Source of the DNA: JAPLMW01 sp964619675
Lineage (GTDB): Bacteria; Planctomycetota; Phycisphaerae; Sedimentisphaerales; UBA12454
Direction: 5' to 3'
DNA: 12,475 bases
Assembly: GCA_964619675.1 (NCBI GenBank)
Contig: CAZUEO010000045.1
Span: 1 to 12,475, forward strand
Shown: one piece after another, positions 1 to 6,806 of the stretch
How the letters are laid out: every line of letters starts with the position of its first letter
Position numbering within the stretch: the first letter of the stretch is position 1
The notes under the pieces: model-generated
What the model was told of the DNA's origin: nothing
The model's input: the letters and a program-made list of their open reading frames with translations, nothing else
The model's database searches: none
Program-made: the position numbers and the translations under genes

Positions 1-383
1 TTCATAAATACTTTATTTAACTGTGCTCTTGCGGCGCTGCATTTCTGCTTTTTCTCCGCAGGCGTATTCTGCAGCTCCTTGACATTGAACGGCGCAATGA
101 TATTTAAAACTGTATCATAGTTTTCATAGACATATTTGCTCAGCGGCGAGATAAACCGGAGCTGACTGTCGGAGGCGTTGTCATAAAAGATTTTTTCAGT
201 TCCGTTAAGCGATATTTTAAACTCCGGATACGCACCGGCCTTTAGAGCACAAGTATAAACCTCTTTAAGCAGCTCTTCTGCAAGATACGTTGATTGGATA
301 AGAAGTTTATCGCCGGCTCTCAGTTCAAGCGAATAGTCAACCAGCAATCTTGCATATTTTTTAATAATATCATTTGTCGCCAT
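1..383 (-). CDS. Aminopeptidase of the M29 (thermophilic metalloprotease, AmpS/AmpT) family, N-terminal part only
   Basis: The gene starts at ATG 383 with AGGAA 9 nt upstream (393-397) and runs off the left edge after 127 codons. M29 enzymes are about 370-410 residues, so only about a third is present. They are cytoplasmic two-metal exopeptidases that remove N-terminal residues from peptides. The visible N-terminus has the family pattern: a helix with KKYARLLVDYSLELRAGDKLLI (residues 8-29), then a predicted strand/helix with STYLAEELLKEVY (31-43), and a stretch around residue 54 onward ending in a region that normally precedes the metal site. The metal ligands of the family lie in the C-terminal part, outside the window, so activity cannot be judged. 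It lies 140 bp downstream of the LsrG-like gene on the same strand and may be co-transcribed with it. The family call rests on remembered resemblance of the N-terminus. Confidence 0.75.
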   Translation of the reverse strand, partial: MATNDIIKKYARLLVDYSLELRAGDKLLIQSTYLAEELLKEVYTCALKAGAYPEFKISLNGTEKIFYDNASDSQLRFISPLSKYVYENYDTVLNIIAPFNVKELQNTPAEKKQKCSAARAQLNKVFM

Positions 384-471
384 AAGATTTTATTCCTGTA
401 AAAACTACTTACAATTTTGCAGAGTAAAAACCGCCGGTTAATTATAAATCAACATCGGCCAAAGCTTGCTC

Positions 472-485
472 GCCTCAGGGGAGGC
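472..485. terminator. Small GC-rich hairpin between the LsrG-like and M29 genes
   Basis: GCCTC (472-476) and GAGGC (481-485) form a 5-bp stem with a 4-nt loop, 38 nt past the stop of the LsrG-like gene. No T-run follows on the minus strand, so this is at best a weak or factor-dependent terminator, or an RNA-stability element. The rest of 384-523 shows only a TATAAT-like hexamer (minus, 446-441) without a matching -35. Confidence 0.25.
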
Positions 486-523
486 CGACTCCACAATTTT
501 GCTTTTTGATTTTTGAATTTCTT

Positions 524-823
524 CTAATATTTTTCCGGCCAGAGGGGCACAAATCTTGTCCTCGTTCTTTCGCCGGCAATCATTTTCTCTGCTTCGCTTC
601 GCCATTTGTTGTAATGTGCCGTCTGTTTATGCTGCGCTGCGCCGCTTTCATCCAAATACGCCTCGACAAGGACAAACTGCGTCGGGTCGTCGGACTGCTG
701 AAGGACATCAAAACGCCTTATAAGCGGTTCTTTTATGCTGTTTTGCGCGTTTTCAACACAGGCCTTTTTAAAGGCCTCAATATACTCCTGCTTTACCTGA
801 ACATTTATATGGACTACAAACAT
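524..823 (-). CDS. LsrG-like antibiotic biosynthesis monooxygenase (ABM) family protein
   Basis: A 99-residue single-domain protein of the dimeric ferredoxin-like ABM fold, cytoplasmic. The sequence follows E. coli LsrG closely at its signature positions: RFDVLQ (37-42), an EAY (54-56) followed by D58, HK (65-66), HY (70-71) and a final Arg-rich strand ending in LWP (94-96). LsrG isomerises the phosphorylated AI-2 breakdown product P-HPD, but many homologues in non-lsr genomes have other or unknown substrates. No lsr transporter or kinase is in the window, so the substrate is left open. The start at ATG 823 is set by GAGGT (832-836) with 7 nt spacing. It diverges from the SDR gene, which might point to a shared sugar or carbonyl substrate, but that is conjecture. 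Length is normal for the family. Confidence 0.8.
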   Translation of the reverse strand: MFVVHINVQVKQEYIEAFKKACVENAQNSIKEPLIRRFDVLQQSDDPTQFVLVEAYLDESGAAQHKQTAHYNKWRSEAEKMIAGERTRTRFVPLWPEKY

Positions 824-866
824 TTGTAATTACCTCATTTTTTTCTACAAATTTTATATCACAAAC

Positions 867-875
867 TGGTATAAT
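867..875 (+). promoter_or_regulatory. Extended -10 promoter candidate for the SDR gene
   Basis: TG-N-TATAAT (TG 867-868, hexamer 870-875) lies about 40 bp before the SDR start and has no good -35, as is usual for extended -10 promoters. The opposite strand of the same 93-bp divergent region has TATAAA (858-853), a possible -10 for the LsrG-like gene. Confidence 0.4.
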
Positions 876-916
876 AAAAAAGTTATTTTAAAAAGCAAAG
901 GAACAGGAGTAAAAAA

Positions 917-1726
917 ATGTCTTATCTTGACAAAAAGTTCAGTTTAAGCGGTAAAACAGCAATTATAACCGGCGGCGGCGGCACGCTTTGCAGCGTAATC
1001 GCAGAGGGCTTTGCCTGCGGCGGCGCAAACGTAATACTCTGGGATATAAGACCAGAAGCAATGAAGGAAAAAGCCCGGCTTATAGCCGAGGCCTGCGGCG
1101 ACAAGCAGAAGGTCTCCTTAGTTGAAGTAAATCTGATGGAGGAAGACTCAATCGCCAAAGCTCTGGAAAAATCGGTGAATATTTACGGCTCGGTTGAGAT
1201 ACTTTTGAACGGCGCCGGCGGCAATCGCGGCAAAGGGCCGCTCGTCGATGTGAAACCTGAGGATTTCGACTTTGTTCTGAAACTTAATCTTTTTGCAGGC
1301 TGTATCCTGCCAACCAAGCACATTGCAAAATACTGGATAGACAATAAAATCAAAGGCAATATTATCAACATTGCTTCAATGGCAGGTTTTAATCCCCTGT
1401 CCGGCGTTTGGGCATATTCGGCAGCCAAGGCAGCCGTTATAAATCAAACTACAGCTCACGCAAAGGAACTGGCAAAATACGGCATAAGGGTCAATGCGAT
1501 TGCGCCGGGCTTTTTTATTGCCGAGCAGAACAGGAAATTGCTGTTAAACGACGACGGCACGCCGACTGAAAGAGGAAAAGCCGTGCTTGCCAGGACTCCT
1601 CTCGGCGGGTTCGGTCAGCCGGAATATTTGACGGGAGCAACGATATTTCTCGCTTCTGACGCCGGCGAATTTGTTACCGGTACTACGCTGCCGATAGATG
1701 GCGGCTACCTGTGCGATAACATCTAA
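917..1726 (+). CDS. SDR-family oxidoreductase resembling UxuB-type fructuronate reductase (D-mannonate oxidoreductase)
   Basis: A 269-residue classical-size short-chain dehydrogenase with one Rossmann domain, cytoplasmic, NAD(P)H-linked. Visible motifs in order: a nucleotide loop TGGGGTLC (18-25), an acidic residue after beta-2 (D43, suggesting NAD preference), NGAGGN (98-103), active-site N124, S154, Y167 and K171 (YSAAK), APG (196-198), TPLGGFGQPE (227-236) and the C-terminal PIDGGY. The GAGGN after beta-4 and the TPLGGFG-PE segment are typical of SDRs that interconvert fructuronate and mannonate, or related sugar acids. No uxu/kdg genes are nearby, so the substrate is inferred from family resemblance. 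Start ATG 917 has AGGAG (905-909) with 7 nt spacing. The glycine loop is unusual: the third Gly of TGxxxGxG is Cys25 and the second is Thr23. It converges with gpsA, with 21 bp between the stops. Confidence 0.8.
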   Translation: MSYLDKKFSLSGKTAIITGGGGTLCSVIAEGFACGGANVILWDIRPEAMKEKARLIAEACGDKQKVSLVEVNLMEEDSIAKALEKSVNIYGSVEILLNGAGGNRGKGPLVDVKPEDFDFVLKLNLFAGCILPTKHIAKYWIDNKIKGNIINIASMAGFNPLSGVWAYSAAKAAVINQTTAHAKELAKYGIRVNAIAPGFFIAEQNRKLLLNDDGTPTERGKAVLARTPLGGFGQPEYLTGATIFLASDAGEFVTGTTLPIDGGYLCDNI

Positions 1727-1747
1727 TTCGGCATCAAAAGCGGTCAC

Positions 1748-2743
1748 CTATTCCGCCTTGAGTTTTCTTGCCATAAGTTCTTCAATTGCCGCTGTTACGC
1801 TTTTGCCTTCGAACAGAATCTGATAAACAGCCTCGGTTATAGGCATATTGACGGCGTATTTGCGCGCAAGGTCGATAACGGATTTGCACGTATCAACGCC
1901 TTCGACAACAGATTCGGTTGCTGCAAGAGCTTCTTTAATGGCTGCACCTCTACCGATTCTCTGTCCGAAGCTTCTGTTTCGTCCTGTCGGCGATATGCAG
2001 GTGGTAACAAGGTCGCCAAGCCCGCTGAGGCCTGCAAAAGTCTGCTCTTTTGCGCCCATCGTAACTCCCAGTCGTGTGATTTCAGCCAATCCTCTGCACA
2101 ACAGCGCCGCCTTTGCATTGTCTCCTGCCTTTATGCCGTCAATGATGCCTGCGGCAATAGCTACGACGTTTTTCATAGCCCCTGCCAGCTCAACGCCTAC
2201 GATATCACTGTTTCGATAAACCCTCAAATACGGCGTGTTGAAGATTTCCTGCACGGCCCCTGCGAGCCGTTCGTCAGCGCAGGCCGCTGTTGCGGTTGCC
2301 GGCAGTTTTCTTACGATTTCATCCGCTATCGTGGGTCCTGAAAATGCGATAATCCTGATGTCTTTATTTATGACATCCGCCAGTATCTCGCTTGGCCGCA
2401 GCAATGTGCCGTTCTCGATACCCTTCGCAACAGAGACTATCGGCACGGAGTCATTGGCATAATTCTTCAATCTCTGCCAGACGCTTCGGATGAACTGGCA
2501 CGGCACTGCCGAGATGACTAAATCGGCTCCTTTAAGAATTCCGGAATCTTTAGACTCAAAAACGAGTGCCTGCGGCAGTTTGTAGCCGGGCAGGAATTTG
2601 AAATTTTCCCTTCTTTTTTCAAACTGCGCAAGCTGCTGTGAGTCATAACCCCACATTCGCACTGCAAAACCTTTTTCGCAGAGCAGTATCGCACAAACGC
2701 TGCCCATTGCACCGTCGCCTATTATGGAAATATTTTTGAACAT
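1748..2743 (-). CDS. gpsA: NAD(P)-dependent glycerol-3-phosphate dehydrogenase
   Basis: A 331-residue protein of normal GpsA length that reduces dihydroxyacetone phosphate to sn-glycerol-3-phosphate for phospholipid synthesis, cytoplasmic. The N-terminal Rossmann loop is GDGAMG (9-14). VAKGIE (105-110) and GPTIADE (136-142) are the substrate-domain signatures. ELAGAMKN (185-192) contains catalytic K191. GLSGLGDLVTT (238-248) and GRN (254-256) form the phosphate-binding region, and the EGVDT segment near residue 281 is also family-typical. All key residues are present. The frame is open back to a TTG at 2800, but ATG 2743 aligns with the normal family N-terminus (MFKNISIIG). There is no Shine-Dalgarno before it; a TATAAT ends 8 nt upstream, so the mRNA is probably leaderless. 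The usual partner plsY is not adjacent. Confidence 0.95.
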   Translation of the reverse strand: MFKNISIIGDGAMGSVCAILLCEKGFAVRMWGYDSQQLAQFEKRRENFKFLPGYKLPQALVFESKDSGILKGADLVISAVPCQFIRSVWQRLKNYANDSVPIVSVAKGIENGTLLRPSEILADVINKDIRIIAFSGPTIADEIVRKLPATATAACADERLAGAVQEIFNTPYLRVYRNSDIVGVELAGAMKNVVAIAAGIIDGIKAGDNAKAALLCRGLAEITRLGVTMGAKEQTFAGLSGLGDLVTTCISPTGRNRSFGQRIGRGAAIKEALAATESVVEGVDTCKSVIDLARKYAVNMPITEAVYQILFEGKSVTAAIEELMARKLKAE

Positions 2744-2750
2744 AGAGGAA

Positions 2751-2778
2751 ATTATAGTGTCAAATCCCCAAATTGCAA
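2751..2778 (-). promoter_or_regulatory. Promoter of gpsA, placing transcription start at or next to its ATG
   Basis: On the minus strand TTGCAA (2778-2773) and TATAAT (2756-2751) are separated by 16 bp. Seven bases separate the -10 from the A of ATG 2743, so the normal start site falls on or beside the start codon. Confidence 0.55.
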
Positions 2779-2836
2779 TGCGCTTGTCATCTCCTCGCAA
2801 TTGGAAATTCAGTCATTCTTAATGCTGATTTACCTG

Positions 2837-3769
2837 CTATTTCCAGTAAGCTTGCGGCTTCTGTTGTACTTGCTGCTCCCACTTTTTGCCGTTCTTTTCG
2901 AACACAACCTTGTCTTTGCGTATTTTGACAACGGTTACGCCATATATTGTATCGCCGCTGTGTACTATTGTGCGGTTAATGATAGCGGCGGGCCTGTCCT
3001 GTGAATAAAGGATGCCGGTTATCAATCCGTGTGCTGCCTGGGGCTGCGGTTTTAGCGCATCTTCTCTCAGCCGCTTTTCAAGCTGCGCCAGCCCGACAGT
3101 TAAGGCATACTGTCTTTGCCGCTGGAGCTTTAAAGTTTCAAACTCCAGGTGCGCTAATATACGGTTTTTTCTCTCAGCTATCCGGCCATGTGCCGCCGCA
3201 AATCGCTTAGGTGATTCTTTGATGATGTCTGCAAAATCACCGTAATCTATCCAGCTCCATCCCAGGAAAGCTGTAGAGCCACTGATAGAACCAGTGGTAT
3301 CATTACCGTCGGTTGTCCTGGTTGTATCGGCCACCGAGTAACTGCGTGCCATAGTAAACCACTTAGGCGATCTTTTGATAATGTCTACAAAATCGCTATA
3401 TGATTTGGATTCATCAAAGCCATCTGCAAGTTGCAGTATTCTTTCAGTTTTAGCTTCAAGATACCAAGGCGCTCGATACCCGTAATCATCAATGTGCAAG
3501 ACAGTTTTAGCTACTTCAGCCTGCTCAGCAAGGCTGGCATAGACCGGCTTATCAGCGATTTCGAGCAGTCTAATCTGTGCCTGTGCCCGTTGGCTCAATT
3601 CGATAAGCTGGTTTGCATAATAGTATTCTATCTGGCCCCTAAGACGTGAAATATACTTTTCTATTTCGAGCTGCTGCCGGTTTTGATTCTCTTGTGCGGA
3701 TCGGCTTTCCGCCGCCTGACAGGGCATCAGCGGCAATAAACAGACGAATATTAATATTAGGTTTTTCAT
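2837..3769 (-). CDS. Exported envelope protein with a GspB/PilP-like C-terminal domain
   Basis: A 310-residue protein with a signal peptide (KN, hydrophobic core LILIFVCLLPLM at 4-15, cleavage expected after AA near 19-20). A long helical, Gln/Glu/Arg-rich middle follows (about 25-230) with coiled-coil character. The C-terminal module (about 248-305) has the pattern AIINRTIVHSGDTIYGV and VVKI-x5-V-x-FEKNGKKW, resembling the beta domain of type II secretion GspB and pilus PilP assembly proteins, which act in the periplasm. Oddities are an internal duplication, Y-x-DF-x-DIIK-x-SPK-x-F at 124-138 and again at 176-190 (also visible in the DNA, offset 156 bp), and a Thr/Gly/Ser-rich linker between (about 148-167). 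No secretion or pilus gene is nearby. ATG 3769 is chosen because GGAGGAGG lies directly upstream (3782-3775); the open frame extends to a TTG inside that site. The exact family is uncertain. Confidence 0.65.
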   Translation of the reverse strand: MKNLILIFVCLLPLMPCQAAESRSAQENQNRQQLEIEKYISRLRGQIEYYYANQLIELSQRAQAQIRLLEIADKPVYASLAEQAEVAKTVLHIDDYGYRAPWYLEAKTERILQLADGFDESKSYSDFVDIIKRSPKWFTMARSYSVADTTRTTDGNDTTGSISGSTAFLGWSWIDYGDFADIIKESPKRFAAAHGRIAERKNRILAHLEFETLKLQRQRQYALTVGLAQLEKRLREDALKPQPQAAHGLITGILYSQDRPAAIINRTIVHSGDTIYGVTVVKIRKDKVVFEKNGKKWEQQVQQKPQAYWK

Positions 3770-3853
3770 TTCGACCTCCTCCAAAAATTGTCAGTACTTA
3801 TTATTTATTTTCACCTTATCATCGCGCGCAGCAGCAATCCGAGAAGCAACTTA

Positions 3854-3882
3854 ATTATATCTTTTTTTAATCTGTAAATCAA
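3854..3882 (-). promoter_or_regulatory. Sigma70-type promoter for the GspB-like gene
   Basis: TTGATT (3882-3877) and TATAAT (3859-3854) are 17 bp apart on the minus strand. The start site would be near 3847, giving a leader of about 78 nt before ATG 3769. Confidence 0.6.
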
Positions 3883-3884
3883 GA

Positions 3885-3918
3885 AAAACTTGTCCTTGCG
3901 AAGGCGGGGACAGGACAA
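3885..3918 (-). terminator. Probable intrinsic terminator of hflX
   Basis: On the minus strand TTGTCC (3918-3913) pairs with GGACAA (3895-3890), directly followed by GTTTTTCTT. It is 58 nt past the hflX stop. An alternative pairing using the neighbouring TGTCC (3912-3908) shortens the loop. It sits just upstream of the next gene's promoter, as expected for an operon boundary. Confidence 0.5.
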
Positions 3919-3976
3919 AAATGCCTTTTTTCAACTTAAAAAAGTATTCGGCAGCAGATTTTATCAGTAGTTTTTG

Positions 3977-5287
3977 TTAACTGATTTGTTCTATTTTGAC
4001 AGGCTTGAGTTTTTCCAGCTCTGCCAGCCGGTTCTTACCGACTTTCACATCGAGTATGACGGTGCTGTCAGTAAATTGCTGCTGCAGCACAGCCGCGTTC
4101 GATTTCAGATAGCTTTGGAGCCTGCCGTCGGCTGCGCTTACCGTTACTCTCAAAACCACCTGCCCGCCGGCATAAATCGCCAGCACTCTATCCTTCAGCA
4201 CGTTAAGATTCATCCCCGTCTTTGCGGAAATGCTTATGGCGTCAGGATGGATTGTTTGAAGAAGCTCGAACTGTGCCTGATTTTTTACAATGTCGGCCTT
4301 ATTGAGCAGAATGAGTATATTTTTTTCTTTGCATCCTATTTCATCTAAAACTTTTTTCGCATTTTCAGCCTGACTTTCAGCATCGCTGCTTGGTACATCA
4401 ACGATATGAAGCAGCAAATCAGCGTTGATTGCCTCTTCGAGAGTTGCCTTGAAGGACGCCACAAGCTGGTGCGGCAGGTTTCTTACGAATCCCACGGTAT
4501 CGCTCAGCAGCACTTTGGAGCCTCCGCCGAGCGACCACTGCCTTGTCCGCGTATCGAGAGTTGCAAAAAGCCTGTCCGCCACATAAACGTCTGCGTCTGT
4601 AAGTGCGTTCAAAAGGGTACTTTTGCCTGCGTTTGTATAGCCGACTAAGCAGATTTTAAACATTCCGCTTCTGGCCTTTATTTCTCTTACCCTTCTTTTG
4701 TCTATTTCGGCAAGTTCTTTTTTCAGTTCTATTATTTTTTTGCTGACTATTCTGCGGTCGATTTCGAGTTGTTTTTCACCTGTGCCGCGTGTACCGATGC
4801 CGCCGACCGCTCCTGCTGCAGGCCCCCCTGCTGCGCCTGTTACCGTATCTAAGTGCGACCACATTCTTGTAAGTCTTGGGTAGGTATATTCGAGCTGTGC
4901 AAGTTCGACCTGCAGCTGGGCCTGCTTGGTTTTCGCTCTGGTGGCGAAGATATCGAGAATCAGTTCGCTGCGGTCAATGACTTTCACCTGTACAATTTCC
5001 TCAAGCTCGCGGATTTGTCCAGGCGAAAGGTCGTTATCAAAGATAATAACCTCGGCTCCGGTTTTCTTTGCCCTTTGGCGAATCATCTCGGCTTTTCCGC
5101 TGCCGATATACGTTCCAGGATGAATGCGGGTGATTTTCTGCTGGAGTTTATCAACGATTATAGCTCCGGCACTTTCAGCCAGCGCCGCCAGCTCAGCGAG
5201 GTTATCTGCACAGGTATTTTTAAACAAAGCCCCTACAAGTATGGCTTTTTCCCTTCTTACCGCTATATTTTCCCGTAATTTCCCCAA
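3977..5287 (-). CDS. hflX: GTPase HflX, ribosome-associated
   Basis: A 436-residue Obg-HflX superfamily GTPase, cytoplasmic, that binds the 50S subunit and in known species splits stalled or hibernating ribosomes. The N-terminal HflX domain (about 15-205) includes YIGSGKAE (60-67), DNDLSPGQ (84-91), DRSELILDIFA (105-115) and GGIGTRGTGEKQLEIDRR (162-179). The GTPase domain has G1 GYTNAGKS (216-223), G2 region LFATLD (240-245), G3 DTVG (263-266), G4 NKAD (329-332) and G5 SAKT (354-357). All are intact. A C-terminal extension of about 65 residues matches the common bacterial length. The start is an apparent TTG at 5287, directly after an in-frame TAG (5290-5288), with AAGGAGG (5306-5300) 12 nt upstream; no ATG or GTG precedes the conserved part. 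It is not beside hfq or miaA. Confidence 0.95.
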   Translation of the reverse strand: MGKLRENIAVRREKAILVGALFKNTCADNLAELAALAESAGAIIVDKLQQKITRIHPGTYIGSGKAEMIRQRAKKTGAEVIIFDNDLSPGQIRELEEIVQVKVIDRSELILDIFATRAKTKQAQLQVELAQLEYTYPRLTRMWSHLDTVTGAAGGPAAGAVGGIGTRGTGEKQLEIDRRIVSKKIIELKKELAEIDKRRVREIKARSGMFKICLVGYTNAGKSTLLNALTDADVYVADRLFATLDTRTRQWSLGGGSKVLLSDTVGFVRNLPHQLVASFKATLEEAINADLLLHIVDVPSSDAESQAENAKKVLDEIGCKEKNILILLNKADIVKNQAQFELLQTIHPDAISISAKTGMNLNVLKDRVLAIYAGGQVVLRVTVSAADGRLQSYLKSNAAVLQQQFTDSTVILDVKVGKNRLAELEKLKPVKIEQIS

Positions 5288-5329
5288 CTAAATTTTAGGC
5301 CTCCTTATAAGGTTTTATGTATAGAATCC

Positions 5330-5358
5330 ATTATAACAATATACGACATAAAATTCAA
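5330..5358 (-). promoter_or_regulatory. Promoter of hflX
   Basis: TTGAAT (5358-5353) and TATAAT (5335-5330) with a 17-bp spacer on the minus strand. The start site would be near 5323, leaving a leader of about 36 nt that includes the AAGGAGG site. Confidence 0.65.
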
Positions 5359-5425
5359 CGTGGTTTAGAAGGTTATATATCGCGGTTCTCGAAAAATAAT
5401 GGAATGTTTTTTTAAAAAATCTGCC

Positions 5426-5454
5426 TTGACAAACAGATACGTTCCGGTTATATT
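5426..5454 (+). promoter_or_regulatory. Promoter of the zinc-ribbon mini-gene
   Basis: A perfect TTGACA (5426-5431) is followed after 17 bp by TATATT (5449-5454). The start site would be near 5461, 45 nt before GTG 5506. It is the strongest consensus promoter in the window and diverges from the hflX promoter, with about 70 bp between the two -35 hexamers. Confidence 0.7.
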
Positions 5455-5505
5455 CATATACTTGTAATGTTTTAAACCTTTTTATATAGTTTTGGAGAAA
5501 GACAA

Positions 5506-5670
5506 GTGAAAGATTTTAGCAAAGGGGGTCCGCGAAGAGATTTTGGACCACGCCAAATGTACAAAGCCACCTGCGCAGAGTGCGGGCAGGAGTGCGAAGT
5601 TCCCTTCCAGCCGAAGGAAGGCAGGCCGGTTTACTGCAAAGAGTGCTACACAAAAAAGAGAAACGCCTGA
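5506..5670 (+). CDS. CxxC-x17-CxxC zinc-ribbon mini-protein (54 aa)
   Basis: A GTG-started 54-residue protein with GGAG (5494-5497) 8 nt upstream and a strong promoter. Two CxxC pairs, C23/C26 and C44/C47, are separated by exactly 17 residues; this is the spacing of the small CxxC-x17-CxxC domain family, which is expected to bind one zinc ion. An additional Cys30 lies between. The first 20 residues are basic and Gly/Arg/Pro-rich (GGPRRDFGPRQ), and the tail ends in KKR, suggesting RNA or other nucleic-acid binding. Function of the family is unknown to me. It is probably monocistronic, since a hairpin terminator follows before the next promoter. Confidence 0.85.
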   Translation: MKDFSKGGPRRDFGPRQMYKATCAECGQECEVPFQPKEGRPVYCKECYTKKRNA

Positions 5671-5764
5671 TTTCCCAATTATCTCACTGTAATTCCTGAT
5701 TTTTGGTGCAGTTTTTGCATCGCATCTTCAGATGCTAAATCCTGAATTTAGATACTCTGTAAGG

Positions 5765-5790
5765 AAAGAACCCGATTACGGGTTTACTTT
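5765..5790 (+). terminator. Terminator hairpin after the zinc-ribbon gene
   Basis: AACCCG (5769-5774) and CGGGTT (5779-5784) form a stem with an ATTA loop. AAAG (5765-5768) and CTTT (5787-5790) extend it across a 2-nt bulge, and the downstream arm is T-rich. Just upstream, GCATC-TTCA-GATGC (5722-5735) and TAAAT-CCTGA-ATTTA (5736-5750) form two further small hairpins. Confidence 0.5.
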
Positions 5791-5791
5791 C

Positions 5792-5820
5792 TTGCCATAC
5801 CCGCATCGTAGTGTTATACT
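5792..5820 (+). promoter_or_regulatory. Promoter of the EIIA-CBS/permease operon
   Basis: TTGCCA (5792-5797) and TATACT (5815-5820), each 5/6 to consensus, with a 17-bp spacer. It begins right after the preceding terminator hairpin. The leader to ATG 5865 would be about 38 nt. Confidence 0.65.
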
Positions 5821-5864
5821 GCCGGGTCTAATTTCTAATTACAGCAGTTCGGGTTTGGAGTCTA

Positions 5865-6800
5865 ATGGCTGAGAAAGGTAAAGGTAACAACGGCGTTCGT
5901 TTTTCTTCGCTTTTTACGCCGGCTTATGTAATTTGTCAGACTGAGCTGACCGAACGTAATCCTCTTCTGATGGAGATGCTTCGCCACCTGGCGACGGTAA
6001 AGGCCATTGGAAATGTTGAGAAGGCCTACGATGCTCTGATTGAGAGGGAAAACGCTGTTCCGACGGTTGTCGGTCCCGGTATCGCGATGCCTCATGTTCG
6101 CCTGACAACGATAAAACAGATTATTGTCGGCATTGCCACTTCTAAGCAGGGAATCAAATATGCTGACAACATCGACAATCCTGTTAAACTTATCATTCTG
6201 ACACTTGCGCCTAAGGCTGCGCCGGGTGCGTATCTTCAGGCCGTCAGCTCCCTGGCCAAAATCTGTCAGGACCCCGCCACCGCTGATATAGTTGCCGGCC
6301 TTACGACTCCCGAAGAAATCTGGCGATTTTTTGACCGCGGCGGCATGGTGCTCTCCGAGTATCTGCACGCCTGCGATATGATGATGCCGGTTACTATCAA
6401 GCTTCAGGAGCACGACACGCTCGAACATGCGATAGATTTATTCGTGCGTCATCAGGTCAGAGACGTACCCGTTGTGGATAAGGACGGCGATTTCATAGGC
6501 GTAGTTACCACGCACGAATTGTTGCGGGTCTGCCTGCCGGATTATATCCTCTGGGTTGAGGACCTGACACCCATAATAAATTTCGAACCTTTTGCCGAGA
6601 TACTGCGAAAGGAAAGCAAAACCTGGCTGACGGAAATAATGTCGACCGATTACGCAACCGTTTCGGAAAACGCTCCTGCCGCTCAGGTGGCAAAGGAACT
6701 GGCTCGAAGACGCGTTGACCATGCCTATGTCCTGCGGGGCAAAAAACTCGTCGGCGTCATCTCACTGGCCGTGTTTCTCAACAAAATTCTGCGGGAGTAA
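5865..6800 (+). CDS. PTS EIIA type-2 domain fused to a CBS domain pair, putative transporter regulator
   Basis: A 311-residue soluble protein. The N-terminal part (about 15-158) is a mannitol/fructose/Ntr-type EIIA domain with the phospho-acceptor signature GIAMPHVR (72-79), so H77 would be phosphorylated by HPr or an NPr homologue. The C-terminal part is a CBS pair: CBS1 about 168-226 (VRDVPVVDKDGDFIGVV at 198-214) and CBS2 about 254-309 (STDYATV, VDHAYVLRGKKLVGVIS). CBS pairs bind adenine nucleotides and gate channels or transporters. The next gene begins 6 nt after its stop and encodes a permease, so control of that permease by phosphorylation state and nucleotide level is the obvious inference. 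No EI, HPr or EIIBC gene is nearby. ATG 5865 follows GGAG (5857-5860) with a short 4-nt spacing. The domain calls are firm; the role is inferred. Confidence 0.88.
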   Translation: MAEKGKGNNGVRFSSLFTPAYVICQTELTERNPLLMEMLRHLATVKAIGNVEKAYDALIERENAVPTVVGPGIAMPHVRLTTIKQIIVGIATSKQGIKYADNIDNPVKLIILTLAPKAAPGAYLQAVSSLAKICQDPATADIVAGLTTPEEIWRFFDRGGMVLSEYLHACDMMMPVTIKLQEHDTLEHAIDLFVRHQVRDVPVVDKDGDFIGVVTTHELLRVCLPDYILWVEDLTPIINFEPFAEILRKESKTWLTEIMSTDYATVSENAPAAQVAKELARRRVDHAYVLRGKKLVGVISLAVFLNKILRE

Positions 6801-6806
6801 CAAAAC

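Noticed and set aside
506..829. Plus-strand ORF of 107 codons
   Set aside because: It lies opposite the LsrG-like gene, whose protein matches a known family and has a good ribosome site. The plus frame has no recognisable domain.
2744..2800. N-terminal extension of gpsA from TTG 2800
   Set aside because: It adds 19 residues before the normal GpsA N-terminus and would be cut by the promoter at 2778-2751. An ATG at 2790 with GAGGAG in front is in another frame and too close to that site.
3770..3784. N-terminal extension of the GspB-like protein from TTG 3784
   Set aside because: The extension is made of the ribosome site GGAGGAGG itself. ATG 3769 gives a normal signal peptide.
3974..4348. Plus-strand ORF of 124 codons
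   Set aside because: It lies opposite the HflX C-terminus and G4/G5 motifs, and has no recognisable domain.
5862..6428. Minus-strand ORF of 188 codons
   Set aside because: It is antisense to the EIIA-CBS gene, which has firm domain matches; the minus product is low in plausible structure.
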